A DNA stretch of 64,000 nucleotides from an uncultured Sphingomonadaceae bacterium (GTDB lineage Bacteria; Pseudomonadota; Alphaproteobacteria; Sphingomonadales; Sphingomonadaceae), in the NCBI GenBank assembly GCA_947258815.1, contig CAMYJW010000030.1:806001-870000 (forward strand), in the 5' to 3' direction. Within the stretch, counting starts at the first letter, position 1. The number at the start of each line of letters is the position of its first letter. Below the pieces are notes generated by a model that worked only from the letters and a program-made list of their open reading frames with translations, was not told where the DNA came from and ran no database searches. Positions 26,039-35,122 of this stretch are shown here, one piece after another. The position numbers and the translations under genes were made by a program.

Positions 26039-27862
26039 GTGTCTCAAATAGATCCGGCCATTCAGGACCTTATCGGCGATATTGACTATGATCCCGCTGC
26101 GCTGAACCAGCGTTACGCTTATGAGCGCGATGTCCGGCTCCGCCCGGAGCGGAACAAGCAATATATTGAGACAACAGCCGAATTTTCGCACTATGCCGAT
26201 GATCCATATGTTGAGCCAATCGAACGCGATGCGCTGAACGATCATGTCGAGATCATCATCATCGGCGGCGGCATGGGCGGGCTGATGGTTGGCGCACAGC
26301 TTCGCCAGGCGGGCAGCGATGACATTCGCATTATCGAAAAGGGCGGTGATTTTGGCGGCACATGGTATTGGAACCGCTATCCCGGCATCCGCTGCGATAC
26401 GGAGTCTTTCGTCTATCTGCCGATGATCGAACGGACCGGCAAAATGCCGTCGGAAAAATATGTGCGTGGCTCGGAAATCCATGCACATCTGCTGCACATC
26501 GCCAGAACCTTTGATCTGTATCGCAATGCCTGCCTGCAAACCGGCGTGACCGGGATGAACTGGGACGAAGCGCAGGCGCGCTGGCACATTCACACCGATC
26601 GCGGCGATCACATGACCGCGCGTTTTGTGGTGCTTTCGAACGGGTTGCTCGTCAAACCCAAGCTTCCCGGCATTCCGGGCATCGAAACCTATAAAGGCCA
26701 CACCTTCCACACCAGCCGCTGGGATTTCGAATACACCGGGGGGGACGAAAAAGGCGGGCTTCACGGTCTTTCAGACAAGACTGTGGGCATTATCGGAACC
26801 GGCGCAACAGGCGTTCAGGTCATCCCACCGGTCGGCGAATGCGCGCAGCACCTTTACGTCTTTCAGCGCACACCCGCAGCTGTTGATTATCGCGCCAATG
26901 AACCGACCGACAGCGAATGGGCAGGCAGCCTCAAGCCCGGCTGGCAGCAAGAGCGCGTTGACAATTTCAACCATGTCACCACCGGCCGCCAGATCGACAA
27001 CGATCTGGTGAATGACAAGTTCTCCGAAACCGGAAGGCTGCGCGATGCCGCATGGGCGGCAGCAAAGCTGGGCCGTCCCCTGAGCGAGGAAGAGCAGAAC
27101 CTCATCATCGAAACGCTCGACGACAAGATGATGAACCGCCTGCGCGCGCGCATCGATGCCGAAGTGAAAGACCCGGCCACCGCAGAAGCGCTCAAGCCCT
27201 GGCACCGCCGCTGGTGCAAGCGCCCGTTGTTCAGCGACAATTATCTGCCCACTTTCAACCGTCCAAATGTGACGCTTGTCGATACGGCGGGCCAGGGCAT
27301 CGAACGGATGACCGAGACAGGCGTTGTCGTTGCCGGGAAAGACTATCAGGTAGATTGCCTGATCTTCGCGACCGGGTTTGAAACGGGAACCGAATTCACG
27401 CACCGCGCGGGCTACGATATCGTCGGCCGTGACGGGCTGGAGCTGAGCGCATATTGGAAAGACGGGATGAAGACATTCCACGGTATGTTCGCGCGTGGTT
27501 TTCCCAATTGCCTGATCATGGGATCCGGTCAGGGCGCGTCTGCCGTCGCCTATTCGTTCCCGTTGCAGGAACAGGCCAAACACGCAGCGCATGTTATCGG
27601 CGAGGCGAAGAAACGCGATGCCCGCACGGTTGAGCCAACGGCGCAGGCGGTGGAAGACTATCTTGCCGAAGTAAAACCGATGTCGGTCAGCCAGCGCAAG
27701 TTCTGGGTCGAATGCACGCCAAGTTATATGAACGACGAAGGCGGATCGGGAAATCGACACGGGTTTTACGCAAACGCACATCCCGCCGGAACCATCGATT
27801 TCTATCGGATGCTGAGCGCATGGCGCGAAAAGAACGCGCTGACAGAACTTGAATTCAGATAA
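26039..27862 (+). CDS. Baeyer-Villiger monooxygenase 2, cyclopentadecanone-type
   Basis: A 607-residue FAD/NADPH BVMO closely paralogous to BVMO1. It shares the N-terminal extension (RYAYERDVRLRPERNKQY), GGGMGG, the fingerprint YKGHTFHTSRWD, GTGATG and FQRTPAAVDY. The fingerprint has Tyr in place of the usual first Phe, as seen in part of the family. The start is GTG at 26039, with only a weak AGAG ribosome site. Unlike BVMO1 it stands alone on its strand, behind a LysR gene and operator copy D, so the two BVMOs may differ in inducer or substrate. Confidence 0.92.
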   Translation: MSQIDPAIQDLIGDIDYDPAALNQRYAYERDVRLRPERNKQYIETTAEFSHYADDPYVEPIERDALNDHVEIIIIGGGMGGLMVGAQLRQAGSDDIRIIEKGGDFGGTWYWNRYPGIRCDTESFVYLPMIERTGKMPSEKYVRGSEIHAHLLHIARTFDLYRNACLQTGVTGMNWDEAQARWHIHTDRGDHMTARFVVLSNGLLVKPKLPGIPGIETYKGHTFHTSRWDFEYTGGDEKGGLHGLSDKTVGIIGTGATGVQVIPPVGECAQHLYVFQRTPAAVDYRANEPTDSEWAGSLKPGWQQERVDNFNHVTTGRQIDNDLVNDKFSETGRLRDAAWAAAKLGRPLSEEEQNLIIETLDDKMMNRLRARIDAEVKDPATAEALKPWHRRWCKRPLFSDNYLPTFNRPNVTLVDTAGQGIERMTETGVVVAGKDYQVDCLIFATGFETGTEFTHRAGYDIVGRDGLELSAYWKDGMKTFHGMFARGFPNCLIMGSGQGASAVAYSFPLQEQAKHAAHVIGEAKKRDARTVEPTAQAVEDYLAEVKPMSVSQRKFWVECTPSYMNDEGGSGNRHGFYANAHPAGTIDFYRMLSAWREKNALTELEFR

Positions 27863-27887
27863 GCGCGCGAGACGACGGCGTTCGGGG

Positions 27888-28418
27888 TCAGACCGGTTCT
27901 TTCCAGAACGCAATTGACGGATCATCCGGCGCAAATCCGCCAACGATGGCATCCGGGCCGGGCGGCGGAACCAGCGTTGCCGGCCTAGCCGTTTTCCAGT
28001 CATGCACATATGTGCGGCGCACGAATTTCCACACGCCGCCGCGCCGTTCAAACCGATCCAGATAGCGCCCGCCCGAACATATTTCCTGCGGCGGATCATC
28101 GCGCGTAAACGCATGCACTGTCACATAAGCTTCGCCGCGCGCGCGATTGCCACATATTGCGAACCGTTCGTTCGAAACACTGTGATACATCGTGCGATAA
28201 AGCCTTCGCGTGCGCTGCAGGATCGCGGGCACATAGTCATCAATCGCACTGGCCGCAAAGCCCGTTTCCATGATCGCGCCATCATGAAAGGCAGAGCGCA
28301 TGATCGCCTCGTCCGCGCGATCGGCCCCCATGGCATAAGTCATCAGCAGATTATGCAGTGCGACGCAGACATCAGCCTCGCGCGTTGCCGCAGCGGCATT
28401 GTCCCGATCATCGCTCAT
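27888..28418 (-). CDS. SnoaL-like (NTF2-fold) protein
   Basis: A 176-residue protein of the SnoaL-4/NTF2-like fold: an N-terminal helix (VCVALHNLLMTYAMGADRAD), the phrase MRSAFHDGAIME and strands such as FAICGNRARGEAYVTVHAF and GRYLDRFERRGGVWKFVRRTYVHDW. Such proteins include polyketide cyclases, hydratases and isomerases (for example ketosteroid isomerase relatives) and ring-hydroxylating subunits; the specific role is unknown. The ATG overlaps the upstream SDR stop by 4 nt, so the two are coupled. Confidence 0.8.
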   Translation of the reverse strand: MSDDRDNAAAATREADVCVALHNLLMTYAMGADRADEAIMRSAFHDGAIMETGFAASAIDDYVPAILQRTRRLYRTMYHSVSNERFAICGNRARGEAYVTVHAFTRDDPPQEICSGGRYLDRFERRGGVWKFVRRTYVHDWKTARPATLVPPPGPDAIVGGFAPDDPSIAFWKEPV

Positions 28419-29221
28419 TGCGGGGGCCTTGTTCCGCCGCCGGTCATAATCCCGCCATCGATGATAAGTTCGCTGCCGGTCATGTAACTTGATGCATCGG
28501 ATGCAAGAAACAGCACGCCCGCGGCAATTTCCTCAGGTTGCCCCGCGCGGCCAAGCGGGACAGCGGCGCGCGCGGCCTCATCCGCGCTGACTGTCACATC
28601 GCCCGCCTGCCCCTGATTGGCGATCTTGCCCCAGACCGGCGTATCGATAAATCCGGGGTGGACGGAATTCACGCGAATGCCATCGCCCGCCTGCGCGCAT
28701 TCCATGGCGATCGATTTCGCAAACAGCCTGACCGCGCCCTTGGTCGCGCTGTAACCGGAAAGGTATGACGATCCGCGCAACCCCGCGACGGACGACATCA
28801 TGATGATGGACCCGGCGCCCGTCTTGCGCATCAGCGGCAGGCAATGCTTCACTGAGAGGAACACCCCATCGAGATTGATGGCCGTCTGGCGCCGCCAGTC
28901 TGCAAGCGACATTTCCACGATCGAGGGCGCGCCAATGCCAATGCCCGCGTTGGAAACAAGTATGTCCAGTCGGCCATACTGACGATCAAGTTCCGCCACC
29001 AGTTCGTGCCAGCCATTCTCATCGGTAACATCCTGATGCCGAAATGAGGCAACATGTCCGCTATCCGCAATACGCCGCGCCAGATCTTGGCCGCCAGTAT
29101 CGTCAACGTCCGTTGCGATAACGCTTGCCCCCTCGCCCGCCAACAATTGCGCGCACGCAGCCCCGATCCCCGATGCAGCACCTGTAACAAGCGCCACTTT
29201 TCCATCAAGCACGCCCCTCAT
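28415..29221 (-). CDS. SDR family oxidoreductase (cyclic-alcohol/hydroxysteroid-dehydrogenase-like)
   Basis: A 268-residue classical SDR: TGAASGIG, SNAG (variant of NNAG), MSSVAG (Ser) and YSATK (Tyr-Lys), and IDGGIMTGG. Asp in IATDVD suggests NAD(H). It resembles cyclohexanol/cyclopentanol or hydroxysteroid dehydrogenases that feed ketones to BVMOs, but this is only family likeness. I place the start at ATG 29221; a longer frame to 29248 and a GTG at 29212 are alternatives, none with a clear ribosome site. Operator copy C lies about 110 bp upstream. Confidence 0.85.
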   Translation of the reverse strand: MRGVLDGKVALVTGAASGIGAACAQLLAGEGASVIATDVDDTGGQDLARRIADSGHVASFRHQDVTDENGWHELVAELDRQYGRLDILVSNAGIGIGAPSIVEMSLADWRRQTAINLDGVFLSVKHCLPLMRKTGAGSIIMMSSVAGLRGSSYLSGYSATKGAVRLFAKSIAMECAQAGDGIRVNSVHPGFIDTPVWGKIANQGQAGDVTVSADEAARAAVPLGRAGQPEEIAAGVLFLASDASSYMTGSELIIDGGIMTGGGTRPPQ

Positions 29222-29329
29222 CGGCCCGCGCACGCCAGCGCCGAGCAACCCGACTGCGCCTGCAAATTCGAACCCCGGTGAATACTCACAAACGCCTCTC
29301 CGCCAGCAGTCTCTGGCAATCTTCTGTTG

Positions 29330-29355
29330 ATTGTTCTACGATCTTGTTCTAGTTT
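29330..29355 (+). promoter_or_regulatory. 26-bp tandem GntR/FCD-like operator, copy C
   Basis: ATTGTTCTACGAT, one base, then TTGTTCTAGTTT. It lies between the divergent SDR (28415-29221) and ACAD (29449) genes, 94 bp before the latter. A TTGATT at 29327-29332 could be a -35 box. Confidence 0.55.
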
Positions 29356-29448
29356 AACAAAGTCCGTGGAAACCGCAATCGTTGCGCAACATGGCCCGGC
29401 CAGCCTCAATGCGGAGCTGCCATTGTGACCAGCAGTTAGGAATCCGCA

Positions 29449-30645
29449 ATGGACCTCGATTTCAGTGATGAAGAGCTCGAATTTCAGAGCGAAGTGCAAA
29501 GCTTTCTGCACGCAAACCTTCCCAAAAGGCTGTCGGACAAGGTCAAGGCCCGGCTTCGGCTGACCAAGCAGGACCACGAAGAATGGCATGCGATCCTTGC
29601 GGACCGGGGATGGCTGGCAACGCACTGGCCGCCCGAATGGGGCGGAACCGGATGGAGCGTGGCGCAGCGATTTATCTTCGATGTCGAATGCGCAACCGCA
29701 CACGCACCCGAAATCATTCCTTTCGGCCTCAAAATGCTGGGCCCGGTCCTGATCAGATACGGCACAGAAGAACAAAAGCGCCACTGGCTGCCGCGCATTC
29801 TGGATGGGACGGACTGGTGGTGTCAGGGTTTTTCCGAACCGGGCGCGGGATCGGATCTCGCCAGTCTGCGCTGCGCCGCCGTGCGCGAGGGCGACGAATA
29901 TATCGTCAACGGACAAAAGACGTGGACGACATTCGGCCAGCACGCCGATGTGATATTCTGCCTTGTCCGCACCGATAGCAGCGGAAAAAAGCAGCAGGGC
30001 ATCTCGTTCCTGCTGATCGACATGAAATCGCCCGGAGTGGAACTGCGCCCGATCAGGCTGCTCGACGGTGAGCATGAAGTGAACGAAATTTTCTTCACCG
30101 ACGTGCGCGTGCCCGCGGCCAATCTGGTTGGCGAGGAAGATCACGGCTGGACTTATGCGAAATATCTGCTGACACTGGAACGCACCGGGATTGCCGGGGT
30201 CGGCCAGGCGATTGCGGGCTTCCGGGCCTTGCAGGAGATCGTTCAGGATCAGCGCGACGGCCATCAGCCGCTGGCGCAAAACCCGCTATTCGCCACACGC
30301 ATGGCCCGGCTGGAAATCGATCTTGAGAATATGAAAACAACCAACCTGCGCGCGCTTTGCGCCGCCGGAAAAGGCGATGGACCGGTTGCGGAAAGCTCTA
30401 TGCTGAAGATCCGCGGAACCGAGATCCGTCAGGAAATCACCAGTCTGGCGCGGCGCGCTCTGGGGCCATACGCACAACCGTTTGTTTCCGAAGCGCTGGA
30501 TGAAGGCTTCAATAACGAGCCCATCGGCCCCGGTTATGCCGCGCCGATCACCGCGGACTACCTTAATAACCGCAAGCTTTCGATTTACGGCGGGTCGAAC
30601 GAGATCCAGCGCGAAATAATCGTCAAGGCGATCCTGGAGCTGTAA
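29449..30645 (+). CDS. Acyl-CoA dehydrogenase, alpha-type subunit
   Basis: A 398-residue ACAD. Features: WPPEWGGTGWS, the FAD/substrate motif GFSEPGAGSDLASLR, VNGQKTWTTFGQHAD, EHEVNEIFFTDVRVP and the C-terminal YGGSNEIQREI. It is followed after 5 bp by a second, divergent ACAD. Two unequal ACADs in tandem are the rule for heteromeric enzymes of bacterial steroid and isoprenoid side-chain degradation (ChsE-type), so an alpha2beta2 complex is likely. AGGA precedes the ATG by about 7 nt. Operator copy C lies 94 bp upstream. Confidence 0.9.
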   Translation: MDLDFSDEELEFQSEVQSFLHANLPKRLSDKVKARLRLTKQDHEEWHAILADRGWLATHWPPEWGGTGWSVAQRFIFDVECATAHAPEIIPFGLKMLGPVLIRYGTEEQKRHWLPRILDGTDWWCQGFSEPGAGSDLASLRCAAVREGDEYIVNGQKTWTTFGQHADVIFCLVRTDSSGKKQQGISFLLIDMKSPGVELRPIRLLDGEHEVNEIFFTDVRVPAANLVGEEDHGWTYAKYLLTLERTGIAGVGQAIAGFRALQEIVQDQRDGHQPLAQNPLFATRMARLEIDLENMKTTNLRALCAAGKGDGPVAESSMLKIRGTEIRQEITSLARRALGPYAQPFVSEALDEGFNNEPIGPGYAAPITADYLNNRKLSIYGGSNEIQREIIVKAILEL

Positions 30646-30650
30646 TTCGC

Positions 30651-31805
30651 ATGGACTTTTCGCATCCCGAAGATCGGCAGATGCTTGCCGACACGCTCGG
30701 ACGCTATCTTGCAGACAAATACACGTTTGAAGACCGGGCCCGCATTGCGGGGTCCACGCAAGGGTGGTGCCGCGAACAATGGTCCTCTCTGGCGCAGCTG
30801 GGCATCATGGGTGCGCTCTTCAGCGAAGAAGCGGGCGGGTATTGCGGCGGCGCGTTCGATATTGCCGTGGTGTTCGAACAGGTTGGCAAGACGCTGGCGG
30901 TAGAGCCTCTGCTTGGCACGCTGATGGCCGGCCACGCGCTTGAACATGCAGGCAACGAGCACGCGCTCATTGCCGAGGCAATCGCCGGCAACGCCGTTCT
31001 GGCATTCGCCTTTCAGGAGGCAGCCAGCCGATACGCGCCGCACCTGTGCGACTGCGCGGCAAAACAGGCCGGCGAAGGCTGGACCATAACCGGCGCCAAA
31101 GCCGTCACCCCCCAGATCGAGGCGGCGGATCACATCGTGGTACTGGCGCGAACGGCAAGTTCACCCGATGCGCAGGGCGCGGCCCATTCGCTGTTTCTGG
31201 TGGCCGCCGATCAGGCTGGCGTGGCGATCAATGGCTACCCGATGATCGACGGCGGACGCGGCGGGGAACTTGCACTCAATAACGCCAACGCCAGACTGGT
31301 GGGCAACCGGGGCGATGGTCTGGCCCTTGCCGAACGTGCGATTGCCATTGGCACGCTCGCGCTAAGCTGGGAAGCCATCGGCGTGATGGACACGATAAAG
31401 GTGCAAACACTGGAATTTTTGCGAACGCGAACCCAGTTTTCAGTTCCGATCGGCAAATTTCAGGCCTTGCAGCATCGCATGGCGACGCTCGCGCTGGAAA
31501 TAGAACAGGCACGCTCTGCCGCAATCAATGCAGCCGCAGCGCTTGAAGCCGAACGCCACACCCGCGAGCGCGCGGTTTCCGCCGCGAAATTCACGATCGG
31601 GCAAGTGGGAACGCTGGTCGCGGAAGAAGCGATCCAGTTACATGGCGGGATCGGCATGACATGGGAACTGCCGCTTTCGCACTATGCCAAACGCCTGCTT
31701 ATGATCGGCCATCAGCTGGGCGATGAAGATTATCATCTGGAACGCTTCATGGCATTCTCAGCCGCAGAAACGTCGGTAGAGACGCAAGCGGGCGCGCCCG
31801 CCTGA
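30651..31805 (+). CDS. Acyl-CoA dehydrogenase, beta-type subunit
   Basis: A 384-residue divergent ACAD. It keeps the fold (LGIMGALFSEEAGGYCGGA, RTRTQFSVPIGKFQALQHRM, IQLHGGIGMTWELPLSHYAK) but lacks the SEPxAGSD-type segment and a usual catalytic Glu region, as is typical of the partner subunit in heteromeric ACADs. The C-terminal Ala/Thr-rich tail is unremarkable. It starts 5 bp after the alpha subunit, so translation is presumably coupled and stoichiometry fixed. The substrate is not predictable from sequence. Confidence 0.87.
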   Translation: MDFSHPEDRQMLADTLGRYLADKYTFEDRARIAGSTQGWCREQWSSLAQLGIMGALFSEEAGGYCGGAFDIAVVFEQVGKTLAVEPLLGTLMAGHALEHAGNEHALIAEAIAGNAVLAFAFQEAASRYAPHLCDCAAKQAGEGWTITGAKAVTPQIEAADHIVVLARTASSPDAQGAAHSLFLVAADQAGVAINGYPMIDGGRGGELALNNANARLVGNRGDGLALAERAIAIGTLALSWEAIGVMDTIKVQTLEFLRTRTQFSVPIGKFQALQHRMATLALEIEQARSAAINAAAALEAERHTRERAVSAAKFTIGQVGTLVAEEAIQLHGGIGMTWELPLSHYAKRLLMIGHQLGDEDYHLERFMAFSAAETSVETQAGAPA

Positions 31806-31844
31806 CGCGGGCCACGCCGCCGGGCAACACTCAGGCCGGCGGGA

Positions 31845-33248
31845 TCAGGCCAGCGCCTCGCTTATCACTTTGAGCTGGGTCACTTCGTGCAGGCTATCAA
31901 GCCCGTGTTGCCGCCCGATGCCCGATTGTTTGGCCCCGCCAAACGGCACGTCATAGGGCAGGACCAGATGGCGATTGACCCAGACAATGCCGGAATCGAT
32001 TTTCAGCGCCACTTGCGTCGCGCGCGCGCGATCGCTGCTCCAGACCGATCCGCCAAGACCATATTCGGTGCTGTTCGCCGCATCGATCACGTCATCAATA
32101 TCCTTGTAAGGCAAGACGGGCAGCACCGGGCCGAACTGTTCTTCGCGCACCAGCCGGGAATCAGCCGCAATATCGCGCACGATCGTCGGTTCGATAAAAT
32201 AGCCATCGCCTTCGATTGCGCTGCCCCCCGCGATGATCGTGCCATCCTGCCGCGCGATATCCAGATAGCCTTTCACTTTCTCAAACTGCTGGCTGTTCTG
32301 GATCGGCCCCATCTGCGTGCCCTGTTCAAGTCCATCGCCAACAACGGTTTCCCTTGCCAGCTTCGCCAGCGCATCGCAGACTTCATCATACATCGCTTCG
32401 GGCACATAAACGCGCTTGGTGGCAAGGCAGACCTGCCCGGCATTACCCATCGCCGATGCAAAAATCCTGGGCGCAACCTCTGCAATGTCCACATCGTCCA
32501 GAAGGATCGCGACATCATTGCCGCCAAGCTCCAGCGTAAACCGTTTGAGCGTGTCCGCGGCAGAGGCCAGAATCTTCTTGCCCGTGGCAGTGGAGCCGGT
32601 GAAATTGACATTGGCGATATCCGGGTGGGCTGACAGAACCGCGCCCAGATCGTTCTCGTCAACAATCGTCTGCAACACGCCCGCCGGCAGGATTTGCGCG
32701 GCCACTTCGCCCAGCAGCAACGTGGTGAGCGGCGTGCTGGGTGCGGGTTTGCCAATCACAACGTTGCCGGTGATCAGCGCGGGCGCAATCTTGGCTGCCA
32801 TCAGCACGATCGGGAAGTTCCACGGCGTGATCGCGGCAACGATCCCCAACGGTGTGCGATGCTCGGTAACCCGCTCTTCCTCCGTTTCCGACAGAACTTT
32901 GACCGGCAGTTCGCTTTGCGCAAAATAGTGGATGCAATGGACGATGCCCATGATCTCCATTTCCGCTTCGGCGCGCGGTTTGCCCTGTTCCTGAGTCAGC
33001 AGCCGGGCAAACTCGTCCGAACGGGCCTCAACCGCATCGGCCAGCTTTTCCAGATATCCCCTGCGTTCGGCATAACTTTTGGCCGCCCATGCCGGAAATG
33101 CCCGCCTGGCAGCGGCAATTGCCTGATCGAGCTGGGCCTTGTCAGCCCGCGGCGCGACGGCAAGAACCTTACCCGTGGCCGGGTTGATAACATCAAGTGT
33201 CGAAGCCCCGTCGCACAACATTCCATCGATCAGCAGGCTGAATTTCAT
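31845..33248 (-). CDS. Aldehyde dehydrogenase family protein
   Basis: A 467-residue NAD(P)+-dependent aldehyde dehydrogenase. Motifs: ITPWNFPI, FTGSTATGKKI, the catalytic Glu in LELGGND and the catalytic Cys in GNAGQVCLATKRVY, then EEQFGPVLPVL and FGGAKQSGIGR. It resembles broad-range succinate-semialdehyde or betaine aldehyde dehydrogenases; in context it could oxidise an omega-aldehyde formed from a primary-alcohol product of ester cleavage. The ATG at 33248 has GGAG 8 nt upstream; a GTG three codons earlier overlaps that site. It converges on the ACAD pair. Confidence 0.9.
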   Translation of the reverse strand: MKFSLLIDGMLCDGASTLDVINPATGKVLAVAPRADKAQLDQAIAAARRAFPAWAAKSYAERRGYLEKLADAVEARSDEFARLLTQEQGKPRAEAEMEIMGIVHCIHYFAQSELPVKVLSETEEERVTEHRTPLGIVAAITPWNFPIVLMAAKIAPALITGNVVIGKPAPSTPLTTLLLGEVAAQILPAGVLQTIVDENDLGAVLSAHPDIANVNFTGSTATGKKILASAADTLKRFTLELGGNDVAILLDDVDIAEVAPRIFASAMGNAGQVCLATKRVYVPEAMYDEVCDALAKLARETVVGDGLEQGTQMGPIQNSQQFEKVKGYLDIARQDGTIIAGGSAIEGDGYFIEPTIVRDIAADSRLVREEQFGPVLPVLPYKDIDDVIDAANSTEYGLGGSVWSSDRARATQVALKIDSGIVWVNRHLVLPYDVPFGGAKQSGIGRQHGLDSLHEVTQLKVISEALA

Positions 33249-33504
33249 AAAAGTCACTCCAGGGTTCCGGGCCGTTCAATCAAAGCACAAATCTAGATTG
33301 CAACGGCGCGCTCTTAAAGGCGTGCAGCCGCTGCGATGTTGCAGGACACGCTGCAAATCTGCGGATGCCTTAGAACCTGACGCGAAATTAAGTTGTTTTA
33401 TATCAGTAAGTTAGATTAACGTTTTTCAACGTCGCCGATTTCAGAAAGCTCATAGACTTCTCCATGAACCCCGATGCCTCCGCTTTGGGACGCTTGAAGC
33501 TTAG

Positions 33505-33523
33505 AGCGTTTTCCGTTCAGGCT
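33505..33523. repeat. Dispersed TTTTCCGTTC repeat, half-site copy
   Basis: AGCGTTTTCCGTTCAGGCT differs from 2609-2627 at one base of 19. Unlike that copy, the downstream arm of the palindrome is degraded. Confidence 0.6.
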
Positions 33524-33601
33524 TAACCGATGACGCAGTGCAGCGGTGCGGCGCGTCAGCGCCTCAGTTTCAAAGTCTGCTTGTCATATCTGCCGCATAC
33601 G

Positions 33602-33631
33602 AAAAGGGCGCCCTGATCGCTCAGGACGCCC
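33602..33631 (-). terminator. Rho-independent terminator of glnA
   Basis: On the - strand an 11-bp stem (GGGCGTCCTGA / TCAGGGCGCCC, one G-U pair) with a GCGA loop is followed by TTTT. It lies about 60 bp after the glnA stop. Confidence 0.8.
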
Positions 33632-33691
33632 TGCTCGGTGATATCTGTCAAAGCGCATCATGCGGGCATGCCCACACGATGCACTGAAAGA

Positions 33692-35107
33692 TCAGGAGCT
33701 GTAATACATGTCAAACTCAACCGGGCTTGGCGTCGTTTCGTAACGCATCACTTCTTCCCACTTGAGTTCGCAGTAAGCCTCGATCTGGTCGGCCGTGAAC
33801 ACGCCGCCCTGGATAAGGAATTCCTGATCCGCTGCCAGCGCTTCAAGCGCCTCGCGAAGGCTGCCGCAAACGGTCGGCACTTCGGCGAGTTCCGCCGGGG
33901 GCAGATCATAGAGGTTCTTGTCCATGGCTTCGCCCGGATGGATCTTGTTCTTGATCCCGTCGAGGCCGGCCATGAGCAGCGCCGAATAGCACAGGTAGGG
34001 GTTGGCCATCGCATCGGGGAAGCGGAATTCAACGCGCTTCGCCTTGTCGCCCGAACCATAAGGAATACGGCACGATGCAGAGCGGTTGCGCGCGGAATAA
34101 GCCAGCAGCACGGGGGCTTCATAGCCCGGCACCAGACGCTTGTAGCTGTTGGTGGTCGGGTTGGTGAAAGCGTTAAGCGCTTTGGCGTGCTTGATGACGC
34201 CGCCGATGAAATACAGGCAGTTGTCAGACAGGCCGGCATAGCCATTGCCCGCGAATGTTGGCTTGCCGCCGTCCCAGATCGAGATGTGGGTGTGCATGCC
34301 GGAACCGTTATCGGTCATGATCGGCTTGGGCATGAACGTTGCCGTCTTGCCATAAGCTTCGGCGACCATGTGCACGACGTATTTATAAACCTGCATGCGG
34401 TCAGCCGTCTGCACCAGCGTGCCGAACGTCAGGCCCAGCTCATGCTGAGCGGCGGCGACTTCGTGGTGGTGCTTGTCGCACGGCAGGCCCATTTCGACCA
34501 TGGTCGAGACCATTTCGCCGCGAATATCGGTGGCGCTGTCAACCGGAGCTACGGGGAAGTAGCCGCCCTTGGCGCGCGGACGGTGGGCCAGGTTGCCGCC
34601 TTCGAGCGCGCTGCCCGAGTTGGTGGGCAGTTCAACATCGTCGATCTTGAAGCCGCTGCCATCGTACTGGTCGTAGAACTTCACATCGTCGAACATGAAG
34701 AACTCTGCTTCCGGGCCGACATAGACGGTGTCACCAACGCCTGATGACTTGACGAATGCCTCGGCGCGTTTCGCGGTCGAGCGCGGATCGCGCGAATAAA
34801 GTTCGCCGGTTGCAGGCTCAACAATGTCGCAGTTGATGATCATCATCGGCGTTGCACTGAACGGATCGATGAAGACCGAGTCCATGTCAGGCTTCAGGAT
34901 CATGTCGGATTCGTTGATCGACTTCCAGCCGGCGATCGACGAACCATCGAACATCAGGCCGTCTTCAAGCTCATCTTCTCCGATAAGGCCGGCGACCATC
35001 GTGAGGTGTTGCCATTTGCCTTTCGGGTCGGTGAAACGAAGGTCAACCCACTCGATGTTTTCGTCCTTGATCCGCTTGAGGACGTCCTTAACACTTGCCA
35101 TTGCCAT
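33692..35107 (-). CDS. glnA: Type I glutamine synthetase
   Basis: Makes glutamine from glutamate, ammonia and ATP; the central nitrogen-assimilation enzyme. The 471 residues match the GSI family length. Motifs: [30 protein letters not shown] (metal/ATP), [12 protein letters not shown] and [10 protein letters not shown]. The C-terminal loop [10 protein letters not shown] carries Tyr400, the expected adenylylation site of GSI-beta enzymes. GGAGAAC precedes the first ATG. It is 125 bp downstream of glnB and ends in a clear terminator, so glnB-glnA form one nitrogen-regulated unit. Confidence 0.97.
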   Translation of the reverse strand: MAMASVKDVLKRIKDENIEWVDLRFTDPKGKWQHLTMVAGLIGEDELEDGLMFDGSSIAGWKSINESDMILKPDMDSVFIDPFSATPMMIINCDIVEPATGELYSRDPRSTAKRAEAFVKSSGVGDTVYVGPEAEFFMFDDVKFYDQYDGSGFKIDDVELPTNSGSALEGGNLAHRPRAKGGYFPVAPVDSATDIRGEMVSTMVEMGLPCDKHHHEVAAAQHELGLTFGTLVQTADRMQVYKYVVHMVAEAYGKTATFMPKPIMTDNGSGMHTHISIWDGGKPTFAGNGYAGLSDNCLYFIGGVIKHAKALNAFTNPTTNSYKRLVPGYEAPVLLAYSARNRSASCRIPYGSGDKAKRVEFRFPDAMANPYLCYSALLMAGLDGIKNKIHPGEAMDKNLYDLPPAELAEVPTVCGSLREALEALAADQEFLIQGGVFTADQIEAYCELKWEEVMRYETTPSPVEFDMYYSS

Positions 35108-35122
35108 AGTTCTCCAGATTGA

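Larger units (their letters stand above)
33249..33691. other. Intergenic region, ALDH / glnA
   Basis: 443 bp without a gene. It marks the end of the accessory region and contains a copy of the dispersed TTTTCCGTTC repeat at 33505-33523 and the glnA terminator at 33602-33631. Nothing else was recognised. Confidence 0.6.

Noticed and set aside
26771..28114. Long open frame antisense to BVMO2
   Set aside because: Shadow of BVMO2 with no domain signature.
6179..33248. Integrative or mobile element carrying the catabolic cluster
   Set aside because: No integrase, transposase, att-like direct repeats or flanking tRNA were seen, so acquisition by a named element cannot be supported.
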